DNA of 64,000 bases from Streptococcus suis. GTDB lineage: Bacteria > Bacillota > Bacilli > Lactobacillales > Streptococcaceae. The stretch spans positions 1 to 64,000 of the forward strand of contig NZ_JAGFUX010000005.1 of assembly GCF_017601095.1 (NCBI RefSeq), read 5' to 3'. The notes beneath the pieces were generated by a model. The model was given only the letters and a program-made list of their open reading frames with translations, did no database searches and was not told the origin of the DNA. Numbering within the stretch: the stretch's first letter is position 1; each line of letters starts with the position of its first letter. Made by a program: the position numbers and the translations under genes. Of this stretch, positions 1-7,336 are shown in pieces.

Positions 1-11
1 AGACTCAGTAG

Positions 12-127
12 TTAAGTGACGATAGCCTAGGAGATACACCTGTTCCCATGCCGAACACAGCAGTTAAGCCCTAGAACGCCTGAAGTAGTTGGGGGTTGCC
101 CCCTGTGAGATACGGTAGTCGCTTAGC
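12..127 (+). rRNA. rrf: 5S ribosomal RNA
   Basis: The sequence carries the conserved 5S core (CCGAACACAG, then GTTAAGCCC and GTAGTTGGGGG). Its ends AAGTGAC and GTCGCTT pair to close helix I. It is the last rRNA of an rrn operon whose 16S and 23S genes lie before the window. The exact ends are uncertain by one or two bases. Confidence 0.95.
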
Positions 128-132
128 AAATA

Positions 133-205
133 GGGAGTTTAGCTCAGCTGGGAGAGCATCTGCCTTACAAGCAGAGGGTCAGCGGTTCGATCCCGTTAAC
201 TCCCA
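133..205 (+). tRNA. tRNA-Val (anticodon TAC)
   Basis: A 73-base cloverleaf. The anticodon stem TCTGC/GCAGA encloses CTTACAA, which reads TAC. The acceptor arm GGGAGTT pairs with AACTCCC. It follows the 5S gene by 5 bases and no CCA is encoded. Confidence 0.96.
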
Positions 206-211
206 TTTTAA

Positions 212-282
212 GCGGGTGTAGTTTAGTGGTAAAACTACAGCCTTCCAAGCTGTTGTCGCGAGTTCGATTCTCGTCACCCGCT
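212..282 (+). tRNA. tRNA-Gly (anticodon TCC)
   Basis: A 71-base cloverleaf. The anticodon stem ACAGC/GCTGT encloses CTTCCAA, which reads TCC. The acceptor GCGGGTG pairs with CACCCGC. Confidence 0.96.
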
Positions 283-316
283 TTGAACTAAATAGGTTCT
301 ACCCAAACTTTTGTTT

Positions 317-390
<74 letters not shown>

Positions 391-395
391 TATAT

Positions 396-467
396 GGTCC
401 GTTGGTCAAGGGGTTAAGACACCGCCTTTTCACGGCGGTAACACGGGTTCGAATCCCGTACGGACTA
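396..467 (+). tRNA. tRNA-Glu (anticodon TTC)
   Basis: A 72-base cloverleaf. The anticodon stem CCGCC/GGCGG encloses TTTTCAC, which reads TTC. The acceptor GGTCCGT pairs with ACGGACT. Confidence 0.96.
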
Positions 468-475
468 TATTTTTT

Positions 476-565
476 GGAGGATTACCCAAGTCCGGCTGAA
501 GGGAACGGTCTTGAAAACCGTCAGGCGTGTAAAAGCGTGCGTGGGTTCGAATCCCACATCCTCCT
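476..565 (+). tRNA. tRNA-Ser (anticodon TGA)
   Basis: A 90-base class II tRNA with a long variable arm. The anticodon stem ACGGT/ACCGT encloses CTTGAAA, which reads TGA. The acceptor GGAGGAT pairs with ATCCTCC. Confidence 0.95.
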
Positions 566-574
566 TATTACTAA

Positions 575-648
<74 letters not shown>

Positions 649-651
649 TTT

Positions 652-724
652 GGCTCGGTAGCTCAGTTGGTAGAGCAATGGATTGAAGCTCCATGTGTCG
701 GCGGTTCGATTCCGTCTCGCGCCA
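652..724 (+). tRNA. tRNA-Phe (anticodon GAA)
   Basis: A 73-base tRNA. The anticodon stem ATGGA/TCCAT encloses TTGAAGC, which reads GAA. The acceptor arm GGCTCGG against TCGCGCC has one T-C mismatch at the fourth pair and a closing G-T wobble. All other arms are regular, so I treat it as functional. Confidence 0.92.
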
Positions 725-739
725 TTAATTTAATATTTT

Positions 740-820
740 GGAGAGATAGCGAAGAGGCTAAACGCGGCGGACTGTAAATCCGCTCCTTCGGGTTCGGGGG
801 TTCGAATCCCTCTCTCTCCA
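740..820 (+). tRNA. tRNA-Tyr (anticodon GTA)
   Basis: An 81-base class II tRNA. The anticodon stem GCGGA/TCCGC encloses CTGTAAA, which reads GTA. The acceptor GGAGAGA pairs with TCTCTCC. The aminoacylating enzyme TyrRS is encoded at 5959-7215 in the same window. Confidence 0.96.
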
Positions 821-827
821 TACCTTT

Positions 828-898
828 ACGGGCATAGTTTAAAGGTAGAACTAAGGTCTCCAAAACCTTCAGTGTGGGTTCAATTCCTACTGCCCGTG
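828..898 (+). tRNA. tRNA-Trp (anticodon CCA)
   Basis: A 71-base cloverleaf. The anticodon stem AAGGT/ACCTT encloses CTCCAAA, which reads CCA. The acceptor ACGGGCA pairs with TGCCCGT. Confidence 0.95.
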
Positions 899-903
899 TA
901 GAT

Positions 904-977
904 GGCGGGTGTGGTGAAGTGGTTAACACATCAGATTGTGGCTCTGACATTCGGGGGTTCGATTCCCCTCACTCGCC
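904..977 (+). tRNA. tRNA-His (anticodon GTG)
   Basis: The anticodon stem TCAGA/TCTGA encloses TTGTGGC, which reads GTG. With U8 at 912, the first base (904) is the extra G at position -1, facing C73 at 977. This is the identity pair typical of histidine tRNA. Confidence 0.95.
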
Positions 978-988
978 TATTTTATTGA

Positions 989-1060
989 TGGGGTATCGCC
1001 AAGCGGTAAGGCAAGGGACTTTGACTCCCTCATTCGTTGGTTCGAATCCAGCTACCCCAG
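989..1060 (+). tRNA. tRNA-Gln (anticodon TTG)
   Basis: A 72-base cloverleaf. The anticodon stem AGGGA/TCCCT encloses CTTTGAC, which reads TTG. The acceptor TGGGGTA pairs with TACCCCA and the discriminator is G. Confidence 0.95.
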
Positions 1061-1072
1061 TTACAACTATAT

Positions 1073-1156
1073 GCCGGCGTGGCGGAATTGGCAGACGCGC
1101 TGGACTCAAAATCCAGTGTCCGCAAGGACGTGCCGGTTCGACCCCGGCCGCCGGTA
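1073..1156 (+). tRNA. tRNA-Leu (anticodon CAA)
   Basis: An 84-base class II tRNA with a variable arm. The anticodon stem CTGGA/TCCAG encloses CTCAAAA, which reads CAA. It is the last of the 12 tRNAs; a terminator follows within 10 bases. Confidence 0.95.
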
Positions 1157-1162
1157 TAGTTG

Positions 1163-1201
1163 AAAAGAACTTTCAAGTTTTTCTTGAAAGTTCTTTCTTT
1201 T
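1163..1201 (+). terminator. terminator of the rRNA-tRNA operon
   Basis: The inverted repeat AAGAACTTTCAAG / CTTGAAAGTTCTT encloses a five-T loop and is followed by a T-rich stretch. It lies just after the last tRNA and closes the operon. Confidence 0.9.
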
Positions 1202-1204
1202 TGC

Positions 1205-1243
1205 TTGCATTTTCATTTTTTTATGATATACTTAACAAGTTAA
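1205..1243 (+). promoter_or_regulatory. adc promoter with AdcR operator
   Basis: A -35 TTGCAT (1205-1210) lies 16 bases before a -10 TATACT (1227-1232). The 12-base palindrome TTAACAAGTTAA at 1232-1243 overlaps the end of the -10. It matches the known streptococcal AdcR box (TTAACNNGTTAA), so zinc-loaded AdcR should repress its own operon by blocking polymerase. Confidence 0.9.
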
Positions 1244-1268
1244 CAATTAATTGATTAAGGAAATACTT

Positions 1269-1712
1269 ATGAGTAAGCTTGCACATTTAATAGAGATCAA
1301 ATTACAGGAGATTATCCTGAGTTCTGAAAATCATTTGGAAATTTTGGTTGGGTCTTGCCAGAGTCAAGAAACGCTGACTAATACACAGGAACATATCTTG
1401 ATGTTGATTGAGAATAAGTCGTATACTAGTTCTGAGATTGCTAAGGAATTAGGGGTTAGCCAGGCTGCTATTACCAAGGCTGTTAAATCTTTGTTGGCAA
1501 AAGATATGTTGATGGGGATGCGGGATGAAAAGGATGCACGTATCATTCGGTATCAGTTGACTGATAAGGCCAAGCCAATTGCTTTAGAACATGCGCACCA
1601 TCATGAATTGACGATTGCTACTTATGACGAAGTATTGGCTGCATATAGCCAAGAGGAACAAGAGATTATTGGTCGTTTTTTGACTGATTTAGTTGGGAAA
1701 ATTAAAAAGTAA
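1269..1712 (+). CDS. adcR: AdcR, zinc-responsive MarR-family repressor
   Basis: This 147-residue MarR-family regulator binds zinc and represses high-affinity zinc uptake in streptococci. A winged helix-turn-helix runs from about residue 40 to 100 ([20 protein letters not shown], then the wing around [10 protein letters not shown]). The HAHHHE cluster near residue 108 fits the zinc ligands known from AdcR. I chose the ATG at 1269, preceded by AAGGAAA; a TTG 18 bases upstream in frame lacks a better ribosome site. Its stop overlaps the adcC start by one base (TAATG), so the four adc genes form one operon under the AdcR box at 1232-1243. Confidence 0.95.
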   Translation: MSKLAHLIEIKLQEIILSSENHLEILVGSCQSQETLTNTQEHILMLIENKSYTSSEIAKELGVSQAAITKAVKSLLAKDMLMGMRDEKDARIIRYQLTDKAKPIALEHAHHHELTIATYDEVLAAYSQEEQEIIGRFLTDLVGKIKK

Positions 1713-2422
1713 TGAGATATATCACTGTTGAAGACTTATCTTTTTCATATGAACAAGAACCGGTCTTAGAGCACATCCATTATCATTTGGATAGTGGAGA
1801 ATTTGTAACACTTACTGGGGAGAATGGAGCAGCAAAGTCGACTTTGATTCGTGCGACGCTGGGAATTTTGAATCCCTTGTCTGGCTCTGTTGTGATTTCT
1901 GATAAGCGTATTTCGGGTAAGAAATTGCGGATGGCCTATCTTCCACAGCAGATTGCTAGCTTTAATGCTGGTTTTCCAAGTACTGTTTTGGAATTTGTTC
2001 GTTCGGGGCGTTACCCAAGGCAGGGTTGGTTTAGACGGTTGACGGCTCACGATGAGGAACATGTGAAGAAGAGTTTGGAATCGGTTGGTATGTGGGATCA
2101 TCGAGATAAAAAACTGGGTTCACTGAGCGGTGGACAAAAGCAACGGGCTGTCATTGCTCGGATGTTTGCATCTGATCCGGATATTTTCATTCTGGATGAG
2201 CCGACTACTGGCATGGACAGCGGTACCAAGGATGCTTTTTATAAGTTAATGCACCATTCTGCTAAGAAGCATGGAAAGGCTGTTTTGATGATTACTCATG
2301 ATCCTGATGAGTTGAGTCGATATGCAGATCGCAATATTCATTTGGTTCGTGATCAGGCTTCTCCTTGGCGCTGTTTCAATGTTCATGATGCGGAATTAGA
2401 ATCGGAGGTAGGCCATGTTTGA
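1712..2422 (+). CDS. adcC: AdcC, zinc ABC transporter ATP-binding protein
   Basis: The 236-residue ATPase powers zinc import through AdcB. Visible motifs are the P-loop GENGAAKST (about residue 37), the signature LSGGQKQR (about 141), and the Walker B stretch [10 protein letters not shown] (about 160), with the switch histidine in MITHD. The P-loop has Ala where Gly usually precedes the lysine; as far as I recall this is also so in other streptococcal AdcC proteins. It is translationally coupled to adcR (one-base overlap) and overlaps adcB by 8 bases, so all are made together. Confidence 0.95.
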   Translation: MRYITVEDLSFSYEQEPVLEHIHYHLDSGEFVTLTGENGAAKSTLIRATLGILNPLSGSVVISDKRISGKKLRMAYLPQQIASFNAGFPSTVLEFVRSGRYPRQGWFRRLTAHDEEHVKKSLESVGMWDHRDKKLGSLSGGQKQRAVIARMFASDPDIFILDEPTTGMDSGTKDAFYKLMHHSAKKHGKAVLMITHDPDELSRYADRNIHLVRDQASPWRCFNVHDAELESEVGHV

Positions 2423-3227
2423 TCTGTCTATTTTCCAGTATGATTTCATGCAGCGGGCTTTTTTGGCAATTATTGCCATGAGTTTGTTTTCGCCAATCCT
2501 GGGTGTTTTTCTCATTCTTAGAAGACAGAGTTTGATGTCAGATACCCTTAGTCACGTTTCCTTAGCAGGTGTAGCGTTTGGTTTGGTTTTGGGGATTTCT
2601 CCGACTGTGTCAACATTACTTGTTGTGGTTGTGGCAGCAGTCTTTCTTGAGTACTTGCGGACGATCTATAAAAACTTTATGGAAATCGGTACGGCAATCT
2701 TGATGTCTACAGGTCTGGCTATTTCCCTTATTGTCATGAATAAGTCTGGCGGCAAGTCGAGTTTGAGTTTAGATCAATATCTATTTGGATCGATTGTCAC
2801 TATTAGCCAGGAACAGGTCTGGGCTTTGTTTGGCATTGCAGTTGCGGTTATCTTGTTGACCCTTCTCTTCCTACGTCCTATGTATATCTTGACTTTTGAT
2901 GAGGATACAGCTTTTGTGGACGGTTTACCAGTACGTGCCATGTCTATTGCCTTTAATGTGGTGACAGGTGTCGCCATTGCCCTGATGATTCCTGCGGCTG
3001 GTGCCCTCTTGGTATCGACCATCATGGTCTTGCCTGCAGCCATTGCGCTTCGTCTAGGGAAAAATTTTAAGTCGGTGATTGTAATCGGAATGTCGATTGG
3101 TTTCTTTGGAATGGTCACTGGTTTGTTGACATCTTACTATGCTGAAACACCTGCAAGTGCCAGCATTACCTTGATTTTTATTAGTATTTTCTTATTGGTG
3201 AATCTAGTAGCCAAGTTTAAAAAATAG
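2415..3227 (+). CDS. adcB: AdcB, zinc ABC transporter membrane permease
   Basis: A 270-residue integral membrane protein of the ABC-3 (ZnuB) family, with roughly eight or nine hydrophobic helices spread over its whole length. The conserved N-terminal stretch [17 protein letters not shown] (about residues 36-52) is typical of zinc and manganese permeases. It forms the channel that accepts zinc from AdcA and contacts AdcC. The gene starts inside the 3' end of adcC and ends 8 bases before adcA, with AGGAGG in the gap. Confidence 0.95.
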   Translation: MFDLSIFQYDFMQRAFLAIIAMSLFSPILGVFLILRRQSLMSDTLSHVSLAGVAFGLVLGISPTVSTLLVVVVAAVFLEYLRTIYKNFMEIGTAILMSTGLAISLIVMNKSGGKSSLSLDQYLFGSIVTISQEQVWALFGIAVAVILLTLLFLRPMYILTFDEDTAFVDGLPVRAMSIAFNVVTGVAIALMIPAAGALLVSTIMVLPAAIALRLGKNFKSVIVIGMSIGFFGMVTGLLTSYYAETPASASITLIFISIFLLVNLVAKFKK

Positions 3228-3235
3228 GAGGAATT

Positions 3236-4744
3236 ATGAAAAAATTAGCTCTTTTAGGTTTGGGATTATCGTTCTTCGCCTTGTCTGCCTGTGGTAATAG
3301 CACAGCTTCTCAAAATGATGAGTTGAACATCGTGACCACCTTTTATCCTGTCTATGAGTTTACCAAACAGGTTGTGGGTGAGGAAGGAACCGTTGACCTT
3401 TTGATTGAAGCGGGTACAGAAGTTCATGACTTTGAGCCGTCTGCCAAGGACATTGCCGTTATTCAAGAAGCGGATACCTTTGTCTATGAAAATGAAAACA
3501 TGGAAACCTGGGTTCCAGATGTACTGAATACTATTGATACAGATGAGGTTAGTTTCATAAAGGCGACGGAGGGAATGTTGCTCTTGCCTGGTAGCGAGGA
3601 AGAAGAACATGACCATGCTGAAGGGGAAGAACATAACCATGCATATGACCCACACGTTTGGTTGTCGCCGGAACGTTCCATTACCTTGGTAGAAACCATT
3701 CGGGATGGTTTGATTGCCCAGTATCCTGAGAAAAAAGCTGTTTTTGAAGAAAATGCAGCAGCCTATATTGAAAAGCTAGAAGCTCTGCATTCTCAATATA
3801 CAGAAACTTTGTCAGCTGCTAAGCAAAAATATTTTGTCACCCAGCATACTGCCTTTGCTTATTTGGCTTTGGATTATGGTTTGCACCAAGTGTCGATCAC
3901 AGGTGTCTCTGCAGACCAAGAGCCTACGGCAACTCGTTTGGCGGAATTGACCGAATACATCAAGACCTATGGCATCAAGTACATCTATTTTGAAGAGAAT
4001 GCATCTTCAGCAGTAGCAGAAACCTTGGCAAAAGAAACTGGCGTGGAACTGGACGTTTTGGATACGCTTGAGAGTGTAACGACAGAAGCTATGGATAGTG
4101 GTGAGGATTATATTTCCATCATGGAAGCAAACTTGGCGGCTTTGGAAAAAACAACCAGCCAAGCTGGTGTAGAGATCTTGCCAGAAGAGGGTGCGGAAAC
4201 GGCTCAGACGGTTTACAATGGTTATTTTGAAGATTCTGCGGTAAAAGACCGCACTTTGTCAGATTATGCCGGGGAGTGGCAGTCTGTTTACCCATATTTG
4301 CTCGATGGTACGCTTGATCAAGTTTGGGATTACAAGGCGAAAATTAAAGGTGATATGACAGCTGAAGAGTATAAGGCATACTACGACACAGGTTACAAGA
4401 CAGACGTTGATCAAATCAACATTACAGATAATACCATGGAGTTTCTAGTTGGAGACAAGTCTTACAAGTATACTTATAAGTACGTGGGTTATGAAATTTT
4501 GACTTATAAAAAAGGTAACCGTGGTGTTCGTTTCTTATTTGAAGCAACGGATCCAAATGCTGGTGATTACAAGTATGTGCAATTCAGTGACCACAATATT
4601 GCTCCTGTTAAGACAGGTCACTTCCATATCTATTTTGGTGGAGAGAGCCAAGAAAAACTATTGGAAGAATTGGAAAACTGGCCGACCTACTATCCAGTTG
4701 GTTTGACTGGTTTGGAAATTGGTCAGGAAATGCTGGCTCACTAA
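3236..4744 (+). CDS. adcA: AdcA, zinc-binding lipoprotein with C-terminal ZinT domain
   Basis: This 502-residue surface lipoprotein captures extracellular zinc for AdcBC. A signal peptide ends in the lipobox LSAC with the lipidated Cys at about residue 19. Residues 30-310 form a ZnuA-type solute-binding domain with the loop EEEHDHAEGEEHNH (about 120-135) that is rich in His and acidic residues. From about residue 322 a second, ZinT-like domain follows (start YNGYFEDSAVKDRTLSDYAG; metal-ligand region GHFHIYFGG). This two-domain fusion is the usual streptococcal AdcA. It is the last gene of the adc operon and is followed by a terminator. Confidence 0.95.
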   Translation: MKKLALLGLGLSFFALSACGNSTASQNDELNIVTTFYPVYEFTKQVVGEEGTVDLLIEAGTEVHDFEPSAKDIAVIQEADTFVYENENMETWVPDVLNTIDTDEVSFIKATEGMLLLPGSEEEEHDHAEGEEHNHAYDPHVWLSPERSITLVETIRDGLIAQYPEKKAVFEENAAAYIEKLEALHSQYTETLSAAKQKYFVTQHTAFAYLALDYGLHQVSITGVSADQEPTATRLAELTEYIKTYGIKYIYFEENASSAVAETLAKETGVELDVLDTLESVTTEAMDSGEDYISIMEANLAALEKTTSQAGVEILPEEGAETAQTVYNGYFEDSAVKDRTLSDYAGEWQSVYPYLLDGTLDQVWDYKAKIKGDMTAEEYKAYYDTGYKTDVDQINITDNTMEFLVGDKSYKYTYKYVGYEILTYKKGNRGVRFLFEATDPNAGDYKYVQFSDHNIAPVKTGHFHIYFGGESQEKLLEELENWPTYYPVGLTGLEIGQEMLAH

Positions 4745-4756
4745 CATAGGAAAATC

Positions 4757-4785
4757 GACCGAGTATCTTGCTCGGTCTTTCTTCT
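4757..4785 (+). terminator. adc operon terminator
   Basis: GACCGAG and CTCGGTC pair around a 7-base loop, followed by TTTCTT. Confidence 0.85.
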
Positions 4786-4813
4786 TGACATTTTTTGACT
4801 ACAAATGTAGACT
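4785..4813 (+). promoter_or_regulatory. copYZ promoter with cop box
   Basis: A perfect -35 TTGACA (4785-4790) and -10 TAGACT (4808-4813) are spaced by 17 bases. Between them lies TACAAATGTA (4800-4809), an exact match to the CopY operator TACANNTGTA known from Gram-positive cop operons. CopY bound here would block the promoter. Confidence 0.9.
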
Positions 4814-4843
4814 TATTGTAGAAATGTGATTGGAGGTGAATGT

Positions 4844-5284
4844 GTGGAACAGACAATTTCTGCTGCGGAGTGGCAGGTCATGCGAGTTCTGTGGGCCTAT
4901 CCTGGTGCGACTTCCCAGGAAATTATTCAGGCCTTGCAGGAAGGCTTTGATTGGCAGGCGACGACCATTAAGACACTTTTAGGTCGTTTGCGGAAGAAAA
5001 ACTATCTGAGAATGGATAAGGAAACCAGCAAGTACCACTATTATCCGCGAATCAGTGAAGAGGAGCATTTGCAGGGGCAGGTGGAACTCTTACTAGCTAC
5101 CATCTGTTCCACAAAACAGGGGCAGTTGGTTGAAAACTTGCTAGACACAGGGACATTTTCCCAAAAAAGCCTAGAAAATCTAGCTAGCAAAATTTCTCAG
5201 CTACAAAAGACTGCACCTGAGCGAATCGCTTGTCAGTGCTTGGCGGGACAATGTACCTGTGGTCATCATGCAAAAGGAGATTGA
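4844..5284 (+). CDS. copY: CopY-type copper-responsive repressor
   Basis: A 146-residue BlaI/MecI/CopY-family repressor. The N-terminal winged helix (AAEWQVMRVLW, about residues 5-15, then TTIKTLLGRLRKK) binds DNA. The C-terminus carries CQCLAGQCTC, the paired CxC motif through which CopY senses Cu(I) replacing Zn(II). I chose the GTG at 4844 because GGAGGTGA sits 7 bases upstream; another GTG at 4826 would precede the ribosome site. It is cotranscribed with copZ and sits behind its own operator. No copA ATPase gene is adjacent, which is unlike most streptococcal cop operons. Confidence 0.92.
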   Translation: MEQTISAAEWQVMRVLWAYPGATSQEIIQALQEGFDWQATTIKTLLGRLRKKNYLRMDKETSKYHYYPRISEEEHLQGQVELLLATICSTKQGQLVENLLDTGTFSQKSLENLASKISQLQKTAPERIACQCLAGQCTCGHHAKGD

Positions 5285-5286
5285 AT

Positions 5287-5496
5287 ATGAAGCAAACTTT
5301 GAAATTGAAAAATTTATCTTGTCAAAATTGTGTCAAACACGTGACCAATCATCTCTTAGATTTGGACGGAGTGGTAGAAGTGAAAATCCAGCTGGATCAG
5401 CAGTTGGCGGAAGTGGAAACTTCAGTGGCCTACGATTTGGAGGCCTACCAAGAGGTGTTGGATGATACTATCTACGGAGTTGAAGAGTTGATATAA
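5287..5496 (+). CDS. copZ: CopZ-type copper chaperone (HMA domain)
   Basis: A 69-residue single heavy-metal-associated domain. The metal-binding loop LSCQNCVKH (CxxC at about residues 11-14) binds Cu(I), and the beta-alpha-beta-beta-alpha-beta pattern fills the whole protein. CopZ proteins deliver copper to CopA and to CopY. The ATG at 5287 lies 2 bases after the copY stop, with AAAGGAGA ahead. Since no copA follows, its partner here is probably CopY or an ATPase encoded elsewhere. Confidence 0.9.
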   Translation: MKQTLKLKNLSCQNCVKHVTNHLLDLDGVVEVKIQLDQQLAEVETSVAYDLEAYQEVLDDTIYGVEELI

Positions 5497-5499
5497 GCG

Positions 5500-5526
5500 A
5501 AAAAGCAGCCGTCGGGCTGCTTTTTA
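5500..5526. terminator. bidirectional terminator between copZ and the HIT gene
   Basis: AAAAAGCAGCC and GGCTGCTTTTT pair around GTCG. The A-run and T-run on both sides let it stop the two converging genes. Confidence 0.88.
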
Positions 5527-5901
5527 TAATGCTTTGAGAAATCTATGCAGGTCCAGTTGCACTTGTGCAAGGGAAATCTGATCCCAGAAACCATCTTCTT
5601 GAAAGCGTGGAATGAGGTGGACATGGAAATGGGTGCCGACATCAAACAAGCGGTCATTGCAAGCTATGGTCACACCGTCAATCGCTAATTCCTGACAGAG
5701 TTTTTCAGTCAAAAAGACTTCCAAGTCCGATAATTCGTAGCGAACAACAGGTGGGACTTGGCTGAGCGTGTCATAGTGGTCTTTGCTGATAATCAGTAGA
5801 TGCCCCGTTTGAACAGGGTCAATATCCCAGACGACCTTGAAATGCTCCGTCTGGTAGAGAATATCTTCTTCTTTGAGTTGGTGGCAAAAAATGCAGGTCA
5901 T
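5524..5901 (-). CDS. HIT-family nucleotide-binding protein
   Basis: A 125-residue histidine-triad protein. The catalytic motif HFHVHLIP near residue 94 has the HxHxH pattern, and the N-terminal CIFC resembles the zinc-binding Cys pair of many HIT hydrolases. Family members hydrolyse AMP-linked substrates. I chose the ATG at 5901 because AGGAG stands 7 bases upstream; an earlier ATG at 5937 has no ribosome site. It lies downstream of tyrS on the same strand and converges with copZ. The natural substrate is unknown. Confidence 0.88.
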   Translation of the reverse strand: MTCIFCHQLKEEDILYQTEHFKVVWDIDPVQTGHLLIISKDHYDTLSQVPPVVRYELSDLEVFLTEKLCQELAIDGVTIACNDRLFDVGTHFHVHLIPRFQEDGFWDQISLAQVQLDLHRFLKAL

Positions 5902-5958
5902 GGCTGTTCTCCTATTGATAGAACAAAAGGAAATCACATAGGATTTCCTTGAAAAACA

Positions 5959-7215
5959 CTAATAAGTCAACACAGAATATTTCTTCTTACCACGACGGAT
6001 AACGGTCAGCTCGCCGTCAATCTTGTCGCTGTCAGAAAGGGTATAGTCCAAGTCTTGTACACGTTCACCATTGACATAGATGGCACCATTTTGCACATCT
6101 TCACGAGCTTGGCGTTTTGAGTTGACAATACCAGAGGTAACCAAGAGTTCAACGATGTTAAGGTTGTCTTCAGCCTGAACAGCGTAGTTTGGAACGTTGC
6201 TGAGACCCTGCTTGAGCTCTTTTGCGGACAGGTTTTTGATGTTGCCTGCGAACAATTGCTCGGTAATGTTAAGGGCTTGGTTATAAGCCTCTTCACCGTG
6301 AACCAATGTCACGACTTCCTTAGCCAAAATTTTCTGAGCCAGACGTTCATGACGGGCAGCGTCAAATTCTTCTTCAATCTTAGAAATCTCATCTAATGAC
6401 AAGAAAGTAAAGATTTTCAAGAAACGAACGGCATCGTCATCCATGACATTGAGCCAGAATTGGTACATTTCGTAAGGGGAAGTCTTGTCGGCATCCAACC
6501 AAACGGCGTTGCCTTCTGACTTACCAAATTTCTTACCTGTCGAGTCGGTGATAAGCGGAACAGTCATCACGTGGCCAGACTTGTCAGCCTTGCGGCGAAG
6601 CAACTCGGTACCTGCTGTCATGTTGCCCCACTGGTCAGAACCACCGATTTGCAGGGTCACATTGTGCTTGTCATTGAGTTCGTAGAAGTCATAACCCTGC
6701 ATGATTTGGTAGGCAAACTCGGTGTAGGAAATCCCTGTTTCAATCCGTTTTTTCACAGAGTCTTTGCTCATCATGTAGTTGACTGTGTAGTATTTACCGA
6801 CATCACGAAGGAAGTCAATAAAGCTGATGCCTGAGAACCAGTCGTAGTTGTTGACCATTTCAGCCTTGTTGTCACCATTTTCAAAATCCAAGAAGCGAGA
6901 GAGCTGACCTTGGATTTTTGTTACCCAACCGTCCACGGTGTCTTTGGTTTGCAAGCTGCGCTCCGCATCCTTGAAGGAAGGATCGCCAATCAGACCAGTC
7001 GCACCGCCGACGAGGGCGTAAGGCTTGTGACCAGCCAACTGCAAACGACGACTAGTTAAAATCGCTACCAAGTGACCCAAGTGCAAGCTGTCAGCTGTTG
7101 GGTCGTATCCTGTGTAATAAGAAACCCGTCCTTCTGTCAATGCTTTTACCAAGGCTTCTTCGTCTGTCGTTTGAAAGACCAAGCCACGAGCTTTTAGTTC
7201 TTCAAAAATGTTCAT
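5959..7215 (-). CDS. tyrS: Tyrosyl-tRNA synthetase
   Basis: The 418-residue class I enzyme charges tRNA-Tyr in the cytoplasm. The HIGH-type motif is HLGHL (about residues 46-50) and the KMSKS-type motif is KFGKS (about 230). An S4 RNA-binding domain ([20 protein letters not shown]) occupies the last 65 residues. The ATG at 7215 follows AAGGAG. The leader from the start codon back to the divergent pbp promoter is too short for a T-box, and none is visible. Confidence 0.97.
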   Translation of the reverse strand: MNIFEELKARGLVFQTTDEEALVKALTEGRVSYYTGYDPTADSLHLGHLVAILTSRRLQLAGHKPYALVGGATGLIGDPSFKDAERSLQTKDTVDGWVTKIQGQLSRFLDFENGDNKAEMVNNYDWFSGISFIDFLRDVGKYYTVNYMMSKDSVKKRIETGISYTEFAYQIMQGYDFYELNDKHNVTLQIGGSDQWGNMTAGTELLRRKADKSGHVMTVPLITDSTGKKFGKSEGNAVWLDADKTSPYEMYQFWLNVMDDDAVRFLKIFTFLSLDEISKIEEEFDAARHERLAQKILAKEVVTLVHGEEAYNQALNITEQLFAGNIKNLSAKELKQGLSNVPNYAVQAEDNLNIVELLVTSGIVNSKRQAREDVQNGAIYVNGERVQDLDYTLSDSDKIDGELTVIRRGKKKYSVLTY

Positions 7216-7272
7216 GTGTTTCTCCTTAAATGTCGATGCGAAATCACATCTAACCAATAAAAATTATCCCTA

Positions 7273-7278
7273 TTATAC
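7273..7278 (-). promoter_or_regulatory. tyrS extended -10 promoter
   Basis: On the minus strand, TGG precedes TATAAT (plus-strand ATTATA at 7273-7278). No convincing -35 is seen, so this is probably an extended -10 promoter. Confidence 0.7.
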
Positions 7279-7286
7279 CATGAAAT

Positions 7287-7316
7287 TGCTGAAAATACAG
7301 ACTTTTTGGTATAATG
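7287..7316 (+). promoter_or_regulatory. promoter of the class A PBP gene
   Basis: TTGCTG (7287-7292) and TATAAT (7311-7316) are 18 bases apart, with TGG just before the -10. It is divergent from the tyrS promoter, and both -10 boxes lie within 45 bases. Confidence 0.75.
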
Positions 7317-7336
7317 GATAGGATAAGGAGTTTTTT

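Noticed and set aside
7216..7336. T-box leader for tyrS
   Set aside because: The space between the tyrS start and the divergent promoter is too short, and no T-box sequence (TGGNACCGCG-like) or antiterminator is present.
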